Part shown: piece by piece, positions 6,255 through 12,090 of the stretch
How positions within the stretch are numbered: position 1 is the first letter of the stretch
Layout of the letters: every line of letters starts with the position of its first letter
Source of the DNA: a bacterium
Lineage (GTDB): Bacteria > Armatimonadota > Zipacnadia > Zipacnadales > Zipacnadaceae
Direction: 5' to 3'
DNA: 25,603 nt
NCBI GenBank assembly: GCA_030603495.1
Contig: JAUVXR010000035.1
Location: 1 to 25,603, forward strand
Position numbers and translations under genes: made by a program
Notes under the pieces: model-generated
What the model saw: only the letters and a program-made list of their open reading frames with translations
What the model was told of the DNA's origin: nothing
Databases searched by the model: none

Positions 6255-6634
6255 TCCGCACCTCCTCCAACGGTGGCCTGGCGAATGCCACGAACCAATT
6301 TACAGCCCGAGCAGTTGCAAGGCGGAAAATGGGGCCACGCTACGGCCTCGCTCTGCGCTCGTGCGGCCCCTTCGCGCAACTGCTGCTCCAGCTCCTCGAT
6401 GCGCTTCACTGCATCCCCAAATCCCTCGTCGCACACCTCGAGCTGGCCCGCCAGCAGGCAAATCCGACAATACGGCCATGTATCTTGCATCGCCGGACGC
6501 TCACAGGATATGCACTCAGCGCCGCTTTCGTGCGGCCCGTCGTCACCCCATATCACGGCAAGCTGTTGCTCAAGCTCCTCGATGCGCGCCGCTGCATATT
6601 GCACGTGCAGGTGCTCGGACAACGATGATCTCAT
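6251..6634 (-). CDS. Coiled-coil protein with zinc-site Cys pairs
   Basis: This 127-aa protein is taken from ATG 6634. It contains two copies of the nonapeptide RIEELEQQL (about residues 17-25 and 79-87), and the underlying bases are also repeated. Between them are CISC and CRIC, and near the end CNCSGC. The layout suggests two short coiled coils flanking a zinc knuckle, probably from an internal duplication. The ribosome-binding site is weak. It overlaps the preceding gene by 65 bases. Function unknown. Confidence 0.55.
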   Translation of the reverse strand: MRSSLSEHLHVQYAAARIEELEQQLAVIWGDDGPHESGAECISCERPAMQDTWPYCRICLLAGQLEVCDEGFGDAVKRIEELEQQLREGAARAQSEAVAWPHFPPCNCSGCKLVRGIRQATVGGGAE

Positions 6635-6776
6635 TCGTCTCTGGGCATGTCTGCATTCCCGCAGGTTGGCAATCATCACAGATCCACACTCCACTACCTG
6701 GAGGAGTTTGCACGCCATAACATTGTGCATCCTCATCAAAAATTGGCATGCCGCACTCTTTACATTTTGCTGACAT
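6570..6776 (-). CDS. Zinc-ribbon small protein
   Basis: This 68-aa protein starts at ATG 6776 after GAGGAAAG. It begins MSAKCKECGMPIF and continues with a Cys at about 19 and ICDDC at about 32-36, a four-Cys ribbon. The rest has no recognised motif. It belongs to a run of small overlapping genes with Cys pairs; a nucleic-acid or protein-binding adaptor is likely but unproven. Confidence 0.6.
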   Translation of the reverse strand: MSAKCKECGMPIFDEDAQCYGVQTPPGSGVWICDDCQPAGMQTCPETNEIIVVRAPARAICSGAHRGA

Positions 6777-6791
6777 CTTTCCTCCTCACCT

Positions 6792-7013
6792 TCACCTTGC
6801 CTCCTCATGCCGCCTCAGGCTGGCCCGGCACCTTTTACACTCTCGCAGGTCCGACGGCGGCTCTGAGAATACAACCCACTCGTGCCAAGAAGTTACCGCA
6901 GCCCACGGATCTCGTGTGCTTATGCCACACAGCGTCGCCCCGCCTTCTGCTATGTGGTACATCTCGCTATACACCAAGGCCACTATGGTCCTATTGAGCT
7001 TCTTGTGTTGCAT
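6792..7013 (-). CDS. Hypothetical small protein
   Basis: This 73-aa basic protein starts at ATG 7013, with GGAGGAGAA just upstream. It ends with ECKRCRASLRRHEEAR, a single CxxC in a basic tail. It overlaps the preceding gene by 31 bases. No family was recognised. Confidence 0.6.
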   Translation of the reverse strand: MQHKKLNRTIVALVYSEMYHIAEGGATLCGISTRDPWAAVTSWHEWVVFSEPPSDLRECKRCRASLRRHEEAR

Positions 7014-7213
7014 TTCTCCTCCTCCTTGACTGGTATCCCCAACTGCTCCCAGACTCCCAGCCGTGATAATTCCGCCAGCAAGTCATCCAGCCGCACGAAG
7101 AAGCCTGCACGATGACCGCCCTTTGGACCTGTTATCACGAAGTGCAAATCTGTGCGCTCGGCATCACCCCAACGCACCTTGACCCTAACCCTGGACCGTC
7201 CGCAAGTCCTCAT
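6983..7213 (-). CDS. Hypothetical small protein
   Basis: This 76-aa protein starts at ATG 7213 with AGGAGGAAAG directly upstream. An N-terminal basic strand (RVRVKVRWG) is followed by DLHFVITG and an amphipathic helix RLDDLLAELSRLGVW, suggesting a small alpha/beta fold. It overlaps both neighbours. Not recognised. Confidence 0.6.
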   Translation of the reverse strand: MRTCGRSRVRVKVRWGDAERTDLHFVITGPKGGHRAGFFVRLDDLLAELSRLGVWEQLGIPVKEEEKCNTRSSIGP

Positions 7214-7361
7214 CTTTCCTCCTCACTAACACCGCCCCTCCATCCCGCTTTATCTCCAACTCCTCCACGCCACATCCCAACAGCCGCGCCGCGTGCTTGC
7301 GGGCGTCGTCGGTGATGGTGTCGGCGCTGTATCCGAGCCATCTACCCGGTTTGAGTTTCAT
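7185..7361 (-). CDS. Hypothetical 58-aa protein
   Basis: ATG 7361 with an upstream GGAGAGG opens a 58-aa frame (MKLKPGRWLGYSADT, then GVEELEIKRDGGAVLVRRKDED). It fills what would otherwise be a gap between two genes and overlaps both. Its charged beta-strand pattern looks genuine. Function unknown. Confidence 0.6.
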   Translation of the reverse strand: MKLKPGRWLGYSADTITDDARKHAARLLGCGVEELEIKRDGGAVLVRRKDEDLRTVQG

Positions 7362-7524
7362 CGGTCAGCCTCTCCAATTTCTCCAGATCCCGCGCCGACA
7401 GGTACCGCCGTATGTATTCAGCGCTCCAGCCCGGCAAACCCTGCTGCCATTGAGCAATAGCGGCCCTGGCCATCTCCAGCGACCGGCCAGTGTAGCACAT
7501 TACGATTGCGGTTTCTTTATCCAT
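7342..7524 (-). CDS. Hypothetical 60-aa helical protein
   Basis: Starts at ATG 7524 and overlaps the stop of the preceding gene by 8 bases. It is mostly helical, with RSLEMARAAIAQWQQGLPGWSAEYIRRYLSAR suggesting an HTH-like or helical-bundle fold. No assignment is possible. Confidence 0.55.
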   Translation of the reverse strand: MDKETAIVMCYTGRSLEMARAAIAQWQQGLPGWSAEYIRRYLSARDLEKLERLTDETQTG

Positions 7525-7813
7525 TGCTCACCTTCTCCGTGTGCTTGAATGCGTGAGAGAATCCACACTCCTCGCAACTCGCGCGATAGTTCACGTGAAA
7601 CTCGTCCCCGTAAATCCCAATTTCCCAGTCCTCACGCATTGTCCACGCCTGTGATCCTTGCACGAGCGGCTGTCTTGACTGCTCAACTAGTTCCAAATAT
7701 TCATCTGCCGCAATTTTGCCGTAGTCAGTTTCAACCCGCTTTATCAAATCTGCTTTTGCCTGTTCTGCTGCCTTCATGCATTTCGGACAAAGTGACCACC
7801 TATCAGCACTCAT
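7517..7813 (-). CDS. Zinc-site protein of unknown function
   Basis: This 98-aa protein starts at ATG 7813. CPKC at about 9-12 and CEEC at about 80-83 bracket an acidic central region, so the two pairs may join into one zinc site. It overlaps the preceding gene by 11 bases. Not recognised. Confidence 0.6.
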   Translation of the reverse strand: MSADRWSLCPKCMKAAEQAKADLIKRVETDYGKIAADEYLELVEQSRQPLVQGSQAWTMREDWEIGIYGDEFHVNYRASCEECGFSHAFKHTEKVSNG

Positions 7814-8000
7814 TGCTCAATTCCTCCAATCTCTCCAGCCCCACCCGCCAGCTATCCGTACAGCATAGCGCCCAGGTCAGTTCCAGCAGCGTGTATGTGG
7901 CTATGATGCGCCCGCTTCTCCCGCGCCGCCATTTGCCGTGGGGCACGGGCAGAGGCGTGCGCTTGGGCAAGGAGAGGGTGATTGTGTCAAGCATCGTCAT
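7803..8000 (-). CDS. Hypothetical basic protein
   Basis: This 65-aa protein begins MTMLDTITLSLPKRTPLPVPH and has the basic stretch GKWRRGRSGR. ATG 8000 overlaps the previous stop as ATGA. Function unknown. Confidence 0.55.
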   Translation of the reverse strand: MTMLDTITLSLPKRTPLPVPHGKWRRGRSGRIIATYTLLELTWALCCTDSWRVGLERLEELSNEC

Positions 8001-8272
8001 CCGCCGATTATCCGTGCACGTCCGGGCCAATCCATCCAGCACGTAGGCGATGGCAGCGCAGCCTCCAAGATCAGCCCGACGAAATCAGCCGCGCACGGGT
8101 TGACGGCGAACTCCACTCCGTTCTCACCGGCAGTCCGAAAGCACCACAAAGCGCCGGTTGCCTCTGGGACATGTAGCACGGTGGCCCTATAAATCCACAT
8201 CCCGATTTGAAAATCAAACATCTGGCCCCGCGCCATGCACACAGTCACGGTGTCACCCTCTTTTATTGTCAT
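7997..8272 (-). CDS. Hypothetical beta-rich protein
   Basis: This 91-aa protein starts at ATG 8272, which overlaps the helicase-loader stop as ATGA. The beginning, MTIKEGDTVTVCMARGQMFDF, followed by WIYRATVLHVPEATGALWCFRTA, suggests a small beta-barrel (SH3- or KOW-like). That fold is a guess from strand pattern only. The coupling places its expression with replication genes. Confidence 0.6.
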   Translation of the reverse strand: MTIKEGDTVTVCMARGQMFDFQIGMWIYRATVLHVPEATGALWCFRTAGENGVEFAVNPCAADFVGLILEAALPSPTCWMDWPGRARIIGG

Positions 8273-9012
8273 GTCTCCCTCCTCATAGCCGGCCGCATCG
8301 AAGACGCCTCGATACGGCAAATCACGAACCGTCCATCCCGCAGCCGGTCGTAGATGTCTGGCGGCATCTCGCGCGGATCCGCGTTGAGTGCGAACAGCGT
8401 CACTGCCTGGCCTGCTTTTGCCAGCCGGTAGCGGTCGTCCAGGAACGCTGACCGGAACTCGAAAGCATAGGCCGTCATCCTGGCCTTGTCCACCTCGTCT
8501 ATCGCCAGCACCGGGACAGAGCGTAGGAACTGGTAGCGCTGGCGTTCGCTGCCCTCCCCGTCGCGGTCGTCGAAGCCGGCCCGAATGTAGTCGAGCAGGT
8601 CCTTGAATCGCACATAGGCCCCTTCCATCCCGACCCGCTGGCGCAACTCGTTGACCACGGCCTGGAGAATCAGTGTCTTACCGTTGCCTACCCCGCCCCA
8701 GAGCGTGAGAAAACCATAGGGATCGTCTACGATGCGCCGTGCCTCTGTCATCGCATCCGCTATGGCATCGCGCTCGCTCACATTGTCGAGCGTCAGGGTG
8801 AGCTCCTGTTCCTGCATCCCGGAGATGCGTACCAGCCGCGCCAATCGCTTGGCAGCAATTACGTCATAGATGCAGATGCAGGGTGCAAGCTCGCCAAAGC
8901 CGGTCTCGCCGGGCTGTGCATCGTTGCGCAGCCAGCCCACGCCGTTGCACGCCTGGCACACGTCAGCCTGGTGCAGCGGCGGCTTGTCCTCGGCGCTGTG
9001 CGGCCCGGGCAT
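8269..9012 (-). CDS. DnaC/IstB-like AAA+ helicase loader
   Basis: From ATG 9012 the product is 247 aa. Walker A GGVGNGKT is at about 106-113, and Walker B VPVLAIDEVD at about 166-175. An N-terminal four-Cys site (CQAC near 19-22, CIC near 45-47) precedes the ATPase, as in many phage DnaC-like proteins. The protein would load the replicative helicase with the organiser encoded just upstream, which it overlaps by 50 bases. No good ribosome-binding site precedes 9012. ATG 9123, with AAAGGGGAA upstream, is an alternative start but would overlap its neighbour by 161 bases. Confidence 0.88.
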   Translation of the reverse strand: MPGPHSAEDKPPLHQADVCQACNGVGWLRNDAQPGETGFGELAPCICIYDVIAAKRLARLVRISGMQEQELTLTLDNVSERDAIADAMTEARRIVDDPYGFLTLWGGVGNGKTLILQAVVNELRQRVGMEGAYVRFKDLLDYIRAGFDDRDGEGSERQRYQFLRSVPVLAIDEVDKARMTAYAFEFRSAFLDDRYRLAKAGQAVTLFALNADPREMPPDIYDRLRDGRFVICRIEASSMRPAMRRET

Positions 9013-9910
9013 CGACAGCGGCCTGAAACTCGGTGATCTCCTCCGGGGTAGGGTCGTTGTAGTCGTATGCTGTCGTCTGGCTTCCGATAAAACCTGCCGG
9101 CCGGCCTCGTAAGCTATTTGCATTGTTTTTCCCCTTTCCGTCGCCCGGTATCTCACGGCGGCGGTAAAATTCCAACATGCCATTGACATTCGTCGGTTTC
9201 CAGCCCAGGCCAACCCAGGCATGGACTATCTTGCCCCATAGCTCGAGATTGCCCGGATCGTCTCCGACGGTCTGAGCCACGTCACTGTACCACGACTTGG
9301 CCGGGTAGCGGTGTGCATTCTCTCGGAATACTCGGACGGCAGGTGGTACCGGCGTCCGAGGCTTCTTCTGGGATTTGCGGCGAGATTTTGGAGTGGACGG
9401 TGTGGGTGCGGGCGCTTGCGCCTCCGCCGTCTTCGGCGGCTCCGGTTCTGTCTCTGCCTCTGATTCTGTATCTATATCTATATCTATATCTGTATCTGCA
9501 TACCGACTCGTTACGTTCTCGTTACCTGGGTCGTTATGCCCTTGTTGCTCGTCTGTCTCATCGTCGTTATAGTATTGTGACTTCCTCTGCCTGTCGCGCC
9601 ATTGCTGCTGGCGTTCTGCGTTGCCGGTTGCCGCCTGGCGCTTGGCAAAGTTGATCACGTGCCAGTGGTCGCCGTTCGGCTCGACGATGCCCGCCGTTGC
9701 CAGCGCCTCCAAGTCTTCCATCACCTCGGCCTCTGTCGTGCGCAATCTCCAGGCTATGTCACTCGGAGGGGGAAGGGTGCCGTTACCATTCGTCTCACCG
9801 GCCAGCAGGAAAATCTCAATCGCCCGCCGCCAGGTGCGGTCCGGTAGGCGTCCCATCTTGGGATCCTCGAGGATTTCGTGATACAGTTTTATCCAATAGT
9901 TGGAAGGCAT
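8963..9910 (-). CDS. Phage replisome organiser / replication initiator
   Basis: This 315-aa protein has an N-terminal winged-helix-like domain of about 100 residues (YWIKLYHEILEDPKMGRLPD, then IAWRLRTTEAEVMEDLEALATAGIV). A low-complexity acidic linker (about 142-165: Asp/Ile, Asp/Thr and Glu/Pro repeats), a Pro/Lys-rich hinge and a C-terminal helical domain (about 195-265: WYSDVAQ, LELWGKIVHAWVG) follow. Such proteins bind the phage origin and recruit the helicase loader, encoded immediately downstream. The linker is encoded by a hexanucleotide microsatellite. The N-terminus resembles the 37-aa fragment at 10366-10479. Confidence 0.8.
   Translation of the reverse strand: MPSNYWIKLYHEILEDPKMGRLPDRTWRRAIEIFLLAGETNGNGTLPPPSDIAWRLRTTEAEVMEDLEALATAGIVEPNGDHWHVINFAKRQAATGNAERQQQWRDRQRKSQYYNDDETDEQQGHNDPGNENVTSRYADTDIDIDIDTESEAETEPEPPKTAEAQAPAPTPSTPKSRRKSQKKPRTPVPPAVRVFRENAHRYPAKSWYSDVAQTVGDDPGNLELWGKIVHAWVGLGWKPTNVNGMLEFYRRREIPGDGKGKNNANSLRGRPAGFIGSQTTAYDYNDPTPEEITEFQAAVDARAAQRRGQAAAAPG
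9465..9500. repeat. Hexanucleotide microsatellite in the organiser gene
   Basis: Six consecutive hexamers of the form TCTRTA or TCTGCA (plus strand) encode alternating Asp, Ile and Thr in the linker of the replisome organiser. Slippage would change linker length in steps of two residues without breaking the frame. Confidence 0.7.
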
Positions 9911-9913
9911 AGA

Positions 9914-10219
9914 CTACCTCAATTCCTCAATGTACGCCTTGATGTTTCTCTCAATCAAGTCAACCATTGCAAAGTCGCTATCCTGCAACGCGAACCATTC
10001 ACCCGTTACGTGCCTGCGAGAAAAGATATTATGCAACTGGCGCTCTGTGTGTCGCATATCCTCAGTCTCAATGGTGCGGATCATTTCCAGGATTTCATCT
10101 GGATAATTGCACCTGTGCTCTGCAAGCCTTTTTTGTGGGTGTTTGGACAAGCCGATTTTATGCAATCCGCTATCTGAATGAATGATGTAGACAAATCCCC
10201 ATGCCACTGACTGTATCAT
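9914..10219 (-). CDS. GIY-YIG / T5orf172-like nuclease-family protein
   Basis: This 101-aa protein shows FVYII (about 9-13), HKIGLSKHPQKRLAEH (about 20-35) and a distal ERQLHNIF plus GEWFAL. That is the order of the GIY-YIG fold in MUG113/T5orf172 phage proteins: variant GIY, YIG as KIG, catalytic Arg31, and a downstream Glu. Such proteins are DNA nucleases of unknown target. The start at ATG 10219 has only AAAGG upstream; GTG 10207 is possible. It follows a promoter and a structured RNA and precedes the replisome organiser by four bases. It might be a free-standing homing-type nuclease. Confidence 0.7.
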   Translation of the reverse strand: MIQSVAWGFVYIIHSDSGLHKIGLSKHPQKRLAEHRCNYPDEILEMIRTIETEDMRHTERQLHNIFSRRHVTGEWFALQDSDFAMVDLIERNIKAYIEELR

Positions 10220-10224
10220 CCTTT

Positions 10225-10351
10225 AACACAAAACGCCCTTTGTTCTGAGCGGGGCATGAAGGTGGCTCACGTGGTAGCCATTGCCCGCACCCAGAACAAA
10301 AGGCGCTTTCCCCACGTGACCAGCCCTTCACAGCCGGTTGGATTGTCAATC
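10225..10351 (-). ncRNA. Candidate pseudoknotted leader RNA or small RNA
   Basis: Downstream of the promoter at 10358-10385, the minus-strand transcript can fold into one long hairpin. The helices are CGCC/GGCG (10234-10237 with 10302-10305), a 9-bp TTTGTTCTG/CAGAACAAA (10239-10247 with 10292-10300), GCGGGGC/GCCCGC with one bulge (10249-10255 with 10283-10288) and TGGCT/AGCCA (10263-10267 with 10276-10280). Apical sequence 10267-10274 is complementary over 8 bp to 10312-10319 just outside the hairpin, allowing a pseudoknot. GUUUUGUGUU follows the stem, so it may terminate as a small RNA of about 125 nt or act as a leader for the GIY-YIG gene. Not matched to a known family. Confidence 0.5.
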
Positions 10352-10357
10352 ACCCTC

Positions 10358-10385
10358 ATTATATCCTACTTTCCCGCTATGTCAA
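10358..10385 (-). promoter_or_regulatory. Sigma-70 promoter for the structured RNA and replication genes
   Basis: Minus-strand TTGACA (10380-10385), a 16-bp spacer and TATAAT (10358-10363), exact consensus. It is preceded by TGC as in the promoters at 11148 and 18242. It overlaps the 3' end of the 37-aa fragment gene and drives the RNA, the GIY-YIG gene and the replication genes. Confidence 0.82.
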
Positions 10386-10479
10386 GCATCACCCACAACA
10401 ACCTGGTGAAGTCGTCTGGCATCTCGTGGATGTCCAGGCTTTCAGTCGCTTTTACGTGGAGTTTACGCCATTGTGGCAT
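10366..10479 (-). CDS. 37-aa protein resembling the N-terminus of a phage replication initiator
   Basis: ATG 10479, with GGGGA eight bases upstream, encodes 37 residues including MPQWRKLHV, ESLDIHEMPDDFTRLLWVM and a stop at 10366. This resembles the first helices of phage replisome-organiser proteins (W-R-K-x-H, then MPDDFTRLLW), which normally continue for 200 or more residues. Here the frame ends where the promoter begins. It may be a truncated relic of an older initiator or a domesticated microprotein that competes with the intact organiser at 8963-9910. Family resemblance is from memory of the motif. Confidence 0.5.
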   Translation of the reverse strand: MPQWRKLHVKATESLDIHEMPDDFTRLLWVMLDIAGK

Positions 10480-10483
10480 AATG

Positions 10484-10570
10484 CTATCCCCGTCTCTTTC
10501 TATTGATGCGGCGCTGTGCCTTGGCAGCCTTGCGCTTCTTCTTGCGCTGTGGTCGCCGTTTCTTAGTCAT
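10484..10570 (-). CDS. Hyperbasic 28-aa peptide
   Basis: ATG 10570 encodes MTKKRRPQRKKKRKAAKAQR and eight more residues; more than half are Lys or Arg. It overlaps the preceding gene by 8 bases and is followed 4 bases later by the 37-aa gene, as expected for an operon member. No strong ribosome-binding site. It may bind nucleic acid; a chance frame cannot be excluded. Confidence 0.4.
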   Translation of the reverse strand: MTKKRRPQRKKKRKAAKAQRRINRKRRG

Positions 10571-10751
10571 GCGTATCCCGACTATCACTTTCCACATGGT
10601 GTTCCTCCTCTGGAGTAGGTGCAAGTGATCGGACTGCCTGTACCTTTAGTTCCAGCGTGTGATATCCACCACCATCGAGGACATGATGAGAATCTTCATC
10701 CACGATCCAAATGTCACCTTCGCGTCTCACGATTATTAGATATGCATTCAC
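10563..10751 (-). CDS. Hypothetical small protein
   Basis: A 62-aa protein read from GTG 10751 (GTG 10754 is also possible) just after GAGGAGGAAA. NAYLIIVRREGDIWIVDEDSHHVLDGG suggests a two- or three-stranded sheet; the tail is acidic. It overlaps the preceding frame by 38 bases. Function unknown. Confidence 0.55.
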   Translation of the reverse strand: MNAYLIIVRREGDIWIVDEDSHHVLDGGGYHTLELKVQAVRSLAPTPEEEHHVESDSRDTHD

Positions 10752-11067
10752 CACTTTCCTCCTCAAAGACAAAAGTACGGACTGGGGCCAGATTCACACT
10801 TGGCTCCCTAGACTCGCATTCTGCGACCAACCACGTCTCAGCGCTACTTTGGATAGCAGTCCTTTTACGCTGAAACAACCCAGGCGCTGCCACGCCTCCC
10901 AGTCCATTACTGTTGCGGTCGGTGTGCTGCAACAGGAATACACCTGCTTTCCCAGCCTCGCATATCACACACCCGTTACCGCTGGCTTGACCGCTGCAAA
11001 AACAAAAGCACCTCTCTGGCCCATGTCGGTGGCCGGTAGCAGTTGACGGGAACGGGTCATCAAACAA
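10714..11067 (-). CDS. Cys-rich hypothetical protein, start uncertain
   Basis: The open frame gives up to 117 aa from TTG 11067. A cluster RCFCFCSGQASGNGCVICEAG near residues 19-39 looks like a real zinc site, supporting coding. The first part lies in the structured RNA region and has no ribosome-binding site, so initiation is doubtful; GTG within the Cys cluster is an alternative. It would be expressed from the promoter at 11148-11176. Confidence 0.45.
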   Translation of the reverse strand: MFDDPFPSTATGHRHGPERCFCFCSGQASGNGCVICEAGKAGVFLLQHTDRNSNGLGGVAAPGLFQRKRTAIQSSAETWLVAECESREPSVNLAPVRTFVFEEESGECISNNRETRR

Positions 11068-11142
11068 CCACCGGCATAGGCCGGAAAGGTGCTATTTGTT
11101 CCCGTGGGCTGCTACACCCCGTTGCGTGCTTTTTCTCACGCA
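11036..11142 (-). ncRNA. Candidate structured leader RNA
   Basis: Transcripts from the promoter at 11148-11176 begin near 11141. They can fold into a TGCGTG/CACGCA hairpin (11123-11128 with 11137-11142), then a long stem of 7 bp (11036-11042 with 11109-11115), a 3x3 internal loop and 8 bp (11046-11053 with 11098-11105). This encloses a CCGGC/GCCGG hairpin (11071-11075 with 11080-11084). Fifteen perfectly paired outer bases across 80 nt are unlikely in a non-functional spacer. No U-tract follows. It may be a cis-regulatory leader. A 29-codon frame (MGMREKKHATGCSS...) also crosses it and is not convincing. Confidence 0.45.
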
Positions 11143-11147
11143 TTCCC

Positions 11148-11176
11148 ATTATACACGATTCCTCCAAACTTGTCAA
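11148..11176 (-). promoter_or_regulatory. Sigma-70 promoter with perfect consensus
   Basis: Minus-strand TTGACA (11171-11176), a 17-bp spacer and TATAAT (11148-11153). The upstream context ATGCTTGACA matches the promoter at 10358. It lies 9 bases past the stop of the 36-aa gene and drives the structured RNA and Cys-rich gene. Confidence 0.87.
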
Positions 11177-11184
11177 GCATCTGC

Positions 11185-11295
11185 TCACCACCACCTCAGC
11201 AACTCTGGCAACTCCCCGGTATCCACCCGCCGCCAGCGACACTTGCGCCGCCAGCGGTTGATGATGCGCTGGTAGAGTTTGCGTAGTAGTTTCAC
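11185..11295 (-). CDS. 36-aa Arg/Trp-rich microprotein
   Basis: GTG 11295 preceded by GAGGAGGTCACC encodes MKLLRKLYQRIINRWRRKCR and 16 more residues, ending LLRWW. It is strongly basic and amphipathic, like membrane-active or nucleic-acid-binding peptides. The good ribosome-binding site supports translation. It is the last gene of its unit, directly before the next promoter. Function unknown. Confidence 0.55.
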   Translation of the reverse strand: MKLLRKLYQRIINRWRRKCRWRRVDTGELPELLRWW

Positions 11296-11331
11296 GGTGA
11301 CCTCCTCTCGATTTTGCTCCACCAACCCCTT

Positions 11332-11709
11332 TTATGGGACGATCGCGCCAAGCTGTGCAGCTATGAGCGCCGCCGCCTCGCGTAGGGCTGGGGTTGCTGG
11401 GCTGCCAGGGGTAACGAAGAGTGTCCCGCTTCTTGAGAGCCCTACTCGCATATACCCTCCAGCGCTCTTCCAGAGGTAACCCACCTTGCCTCCTGACTTC
11501 AGATCCGGGATTAGCTCCCGGGCTTCTTGTACGGCCTCGTCGATGTTAATCCCTCCAACCTCATCAGGCGTTGGCTTTGGTGTAGCAAGCTGCACAGTCC
11601 CAGCGCCTCCGAGCATCGCAAGCGCCAGTAGGCCAGTAACGCAGGCCAATAGGAACGCAGGCAAAATTGGTAGCGATGAACTTGTTCCGTACCCATTATA
11701 TGCACTCAT
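11332..11709 (-). CDS. Single-pass membrane protein
   Basis: This 125-aa protein starts at ATG 11709, after GAGGAAGAT. One membrane segment lies at about 12-35 (ILPAFLLACVTGLLALAMLGGAG), followed by a Pro/Thr linker and a soluble domain (GGINIDEAVQEARELIPDLKSGGKVGYLWKS, then FVTPGSPATP). It follows another small membrane protein, so the two may act together at the envelope. Not recognised. Confidence 0.6.
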   Translation of the reverse strand: MSAYNGYGTSSSLPILPAFLLACVTGLLALAMLGGAGTVQLATPKPTPDEVGGINIDEAVQEARELIPDLKSGGKVGYLWKSAGGYMRVGLSRSGTLFVTPGSPATPALREAAALIAAQLGAIVP

Positions 11710-11719
11710 TTTATCTTCC

Positions 11720-11965
11720 TCAGTTGGTTGCCGTCGGTCGCACCGTCGGCGCCGGGACCACGGTCGGCCTGGGCGTCGGGGCAGCGGTCGTGGCCCGGGA
11801 GACGTAGGGCAGGTACTCATAGTACTCAGCGGTGAGTGTAGGCTGGCCTGGCGCTGAATCAGCCGGCCCGGCGCAACTGAATACTAGCGCTGCCAGGCAC
11901 AGCCAGAACGGAATCGAGATGATGACGCTCCAGATTATGCCGCGTAGGTTCGCGCCGGGTTTCAT
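11720..11965 (-). CDS. Small membrane protein or lipoprotein with Thr/Pro-rich tail
   Basis: This 81-aa protein starts at ATG 11965, overlapping the RanBP2-type microprotein stop as ATGA. A hydrophobic segment of about 20 residues ends LAALVFSCAGPADS, which resembles a lipobox (Cys near residue 30). The tail from about 60 is Thr/Pro/Ala-rich. Size and layout resemble small phage lipoproteins. Pairing with the next membrane protein suggests an envelope or superinfection-related role; this is inference. Confidence 0.55.
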   Translation of the reverse strand: MKPGANLRGIIWSVIISIPFWLCLAALVFSCAGPADSAPGQPTLTAEYYEYLPYVSRATTAAPTPRPTVVPAPTVRPTATN

Positions 11966-12072
11966 TGGGACTTGGGCTCCTTGCAACTCCAGCAGGTCGT
12001 CCACGAGTCCATATTCCAGGCACCACATTTACATTGCCAGCTTGCCCAGATGCGCTTCAGTATCCGTTTCAT
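11962..12072 (-). CDS. RanBP2-type zinc-finger microprotein 3
   Basis: ATG 12072 with AGGAGG upstream encodes 36 aa: a basic helix MKRILKRIW, then W-x-C-x-C-x3-N-x6-C-x2-C (WQCKCGAWNMD...CWSC). This is the RanBP2 finger pattern, except that the first Cys pair is spaced by one residue. The same spacing occurs in the 51-aa paralogue at 12679-12834, and both end in SQ with an ATGA junction. RanBP2-type fingers bind RNA or ubiquitin in eukaryotes; the phage partner is unknown. Confidence 0.7.
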   Translation of the reverse strand: MKRILKRIWASWQCKCGAWNMDSWTTCWSCKEPKSQ

Positions 12073-12090
12073 CTCGAGCCTCCTGTATTA

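Noticed and set aside
5946-6773. Long plus-strand frame (275 codons)
   Set aside because: It is antisense to three coupled minus-strand genes. Its composition is that of a shadow frame (many Arg, Ser, Cys, Pro) and it has no ribosome-binding site.
10219-10480. Group I intron at the GIY-YIG locus
   Set aside because: A GIY-YIG gene next to a structured RNA invites this idea. However, no conserved intron core (P3-P8, P7) or split exon could be recognised, and the organiser downstream has its own complete N-terminus.
11690-11705. TATAAT in the membrane protein gene at 11332-11709
   Set aside because: It lies in the early codons of the gene with no -35 box.
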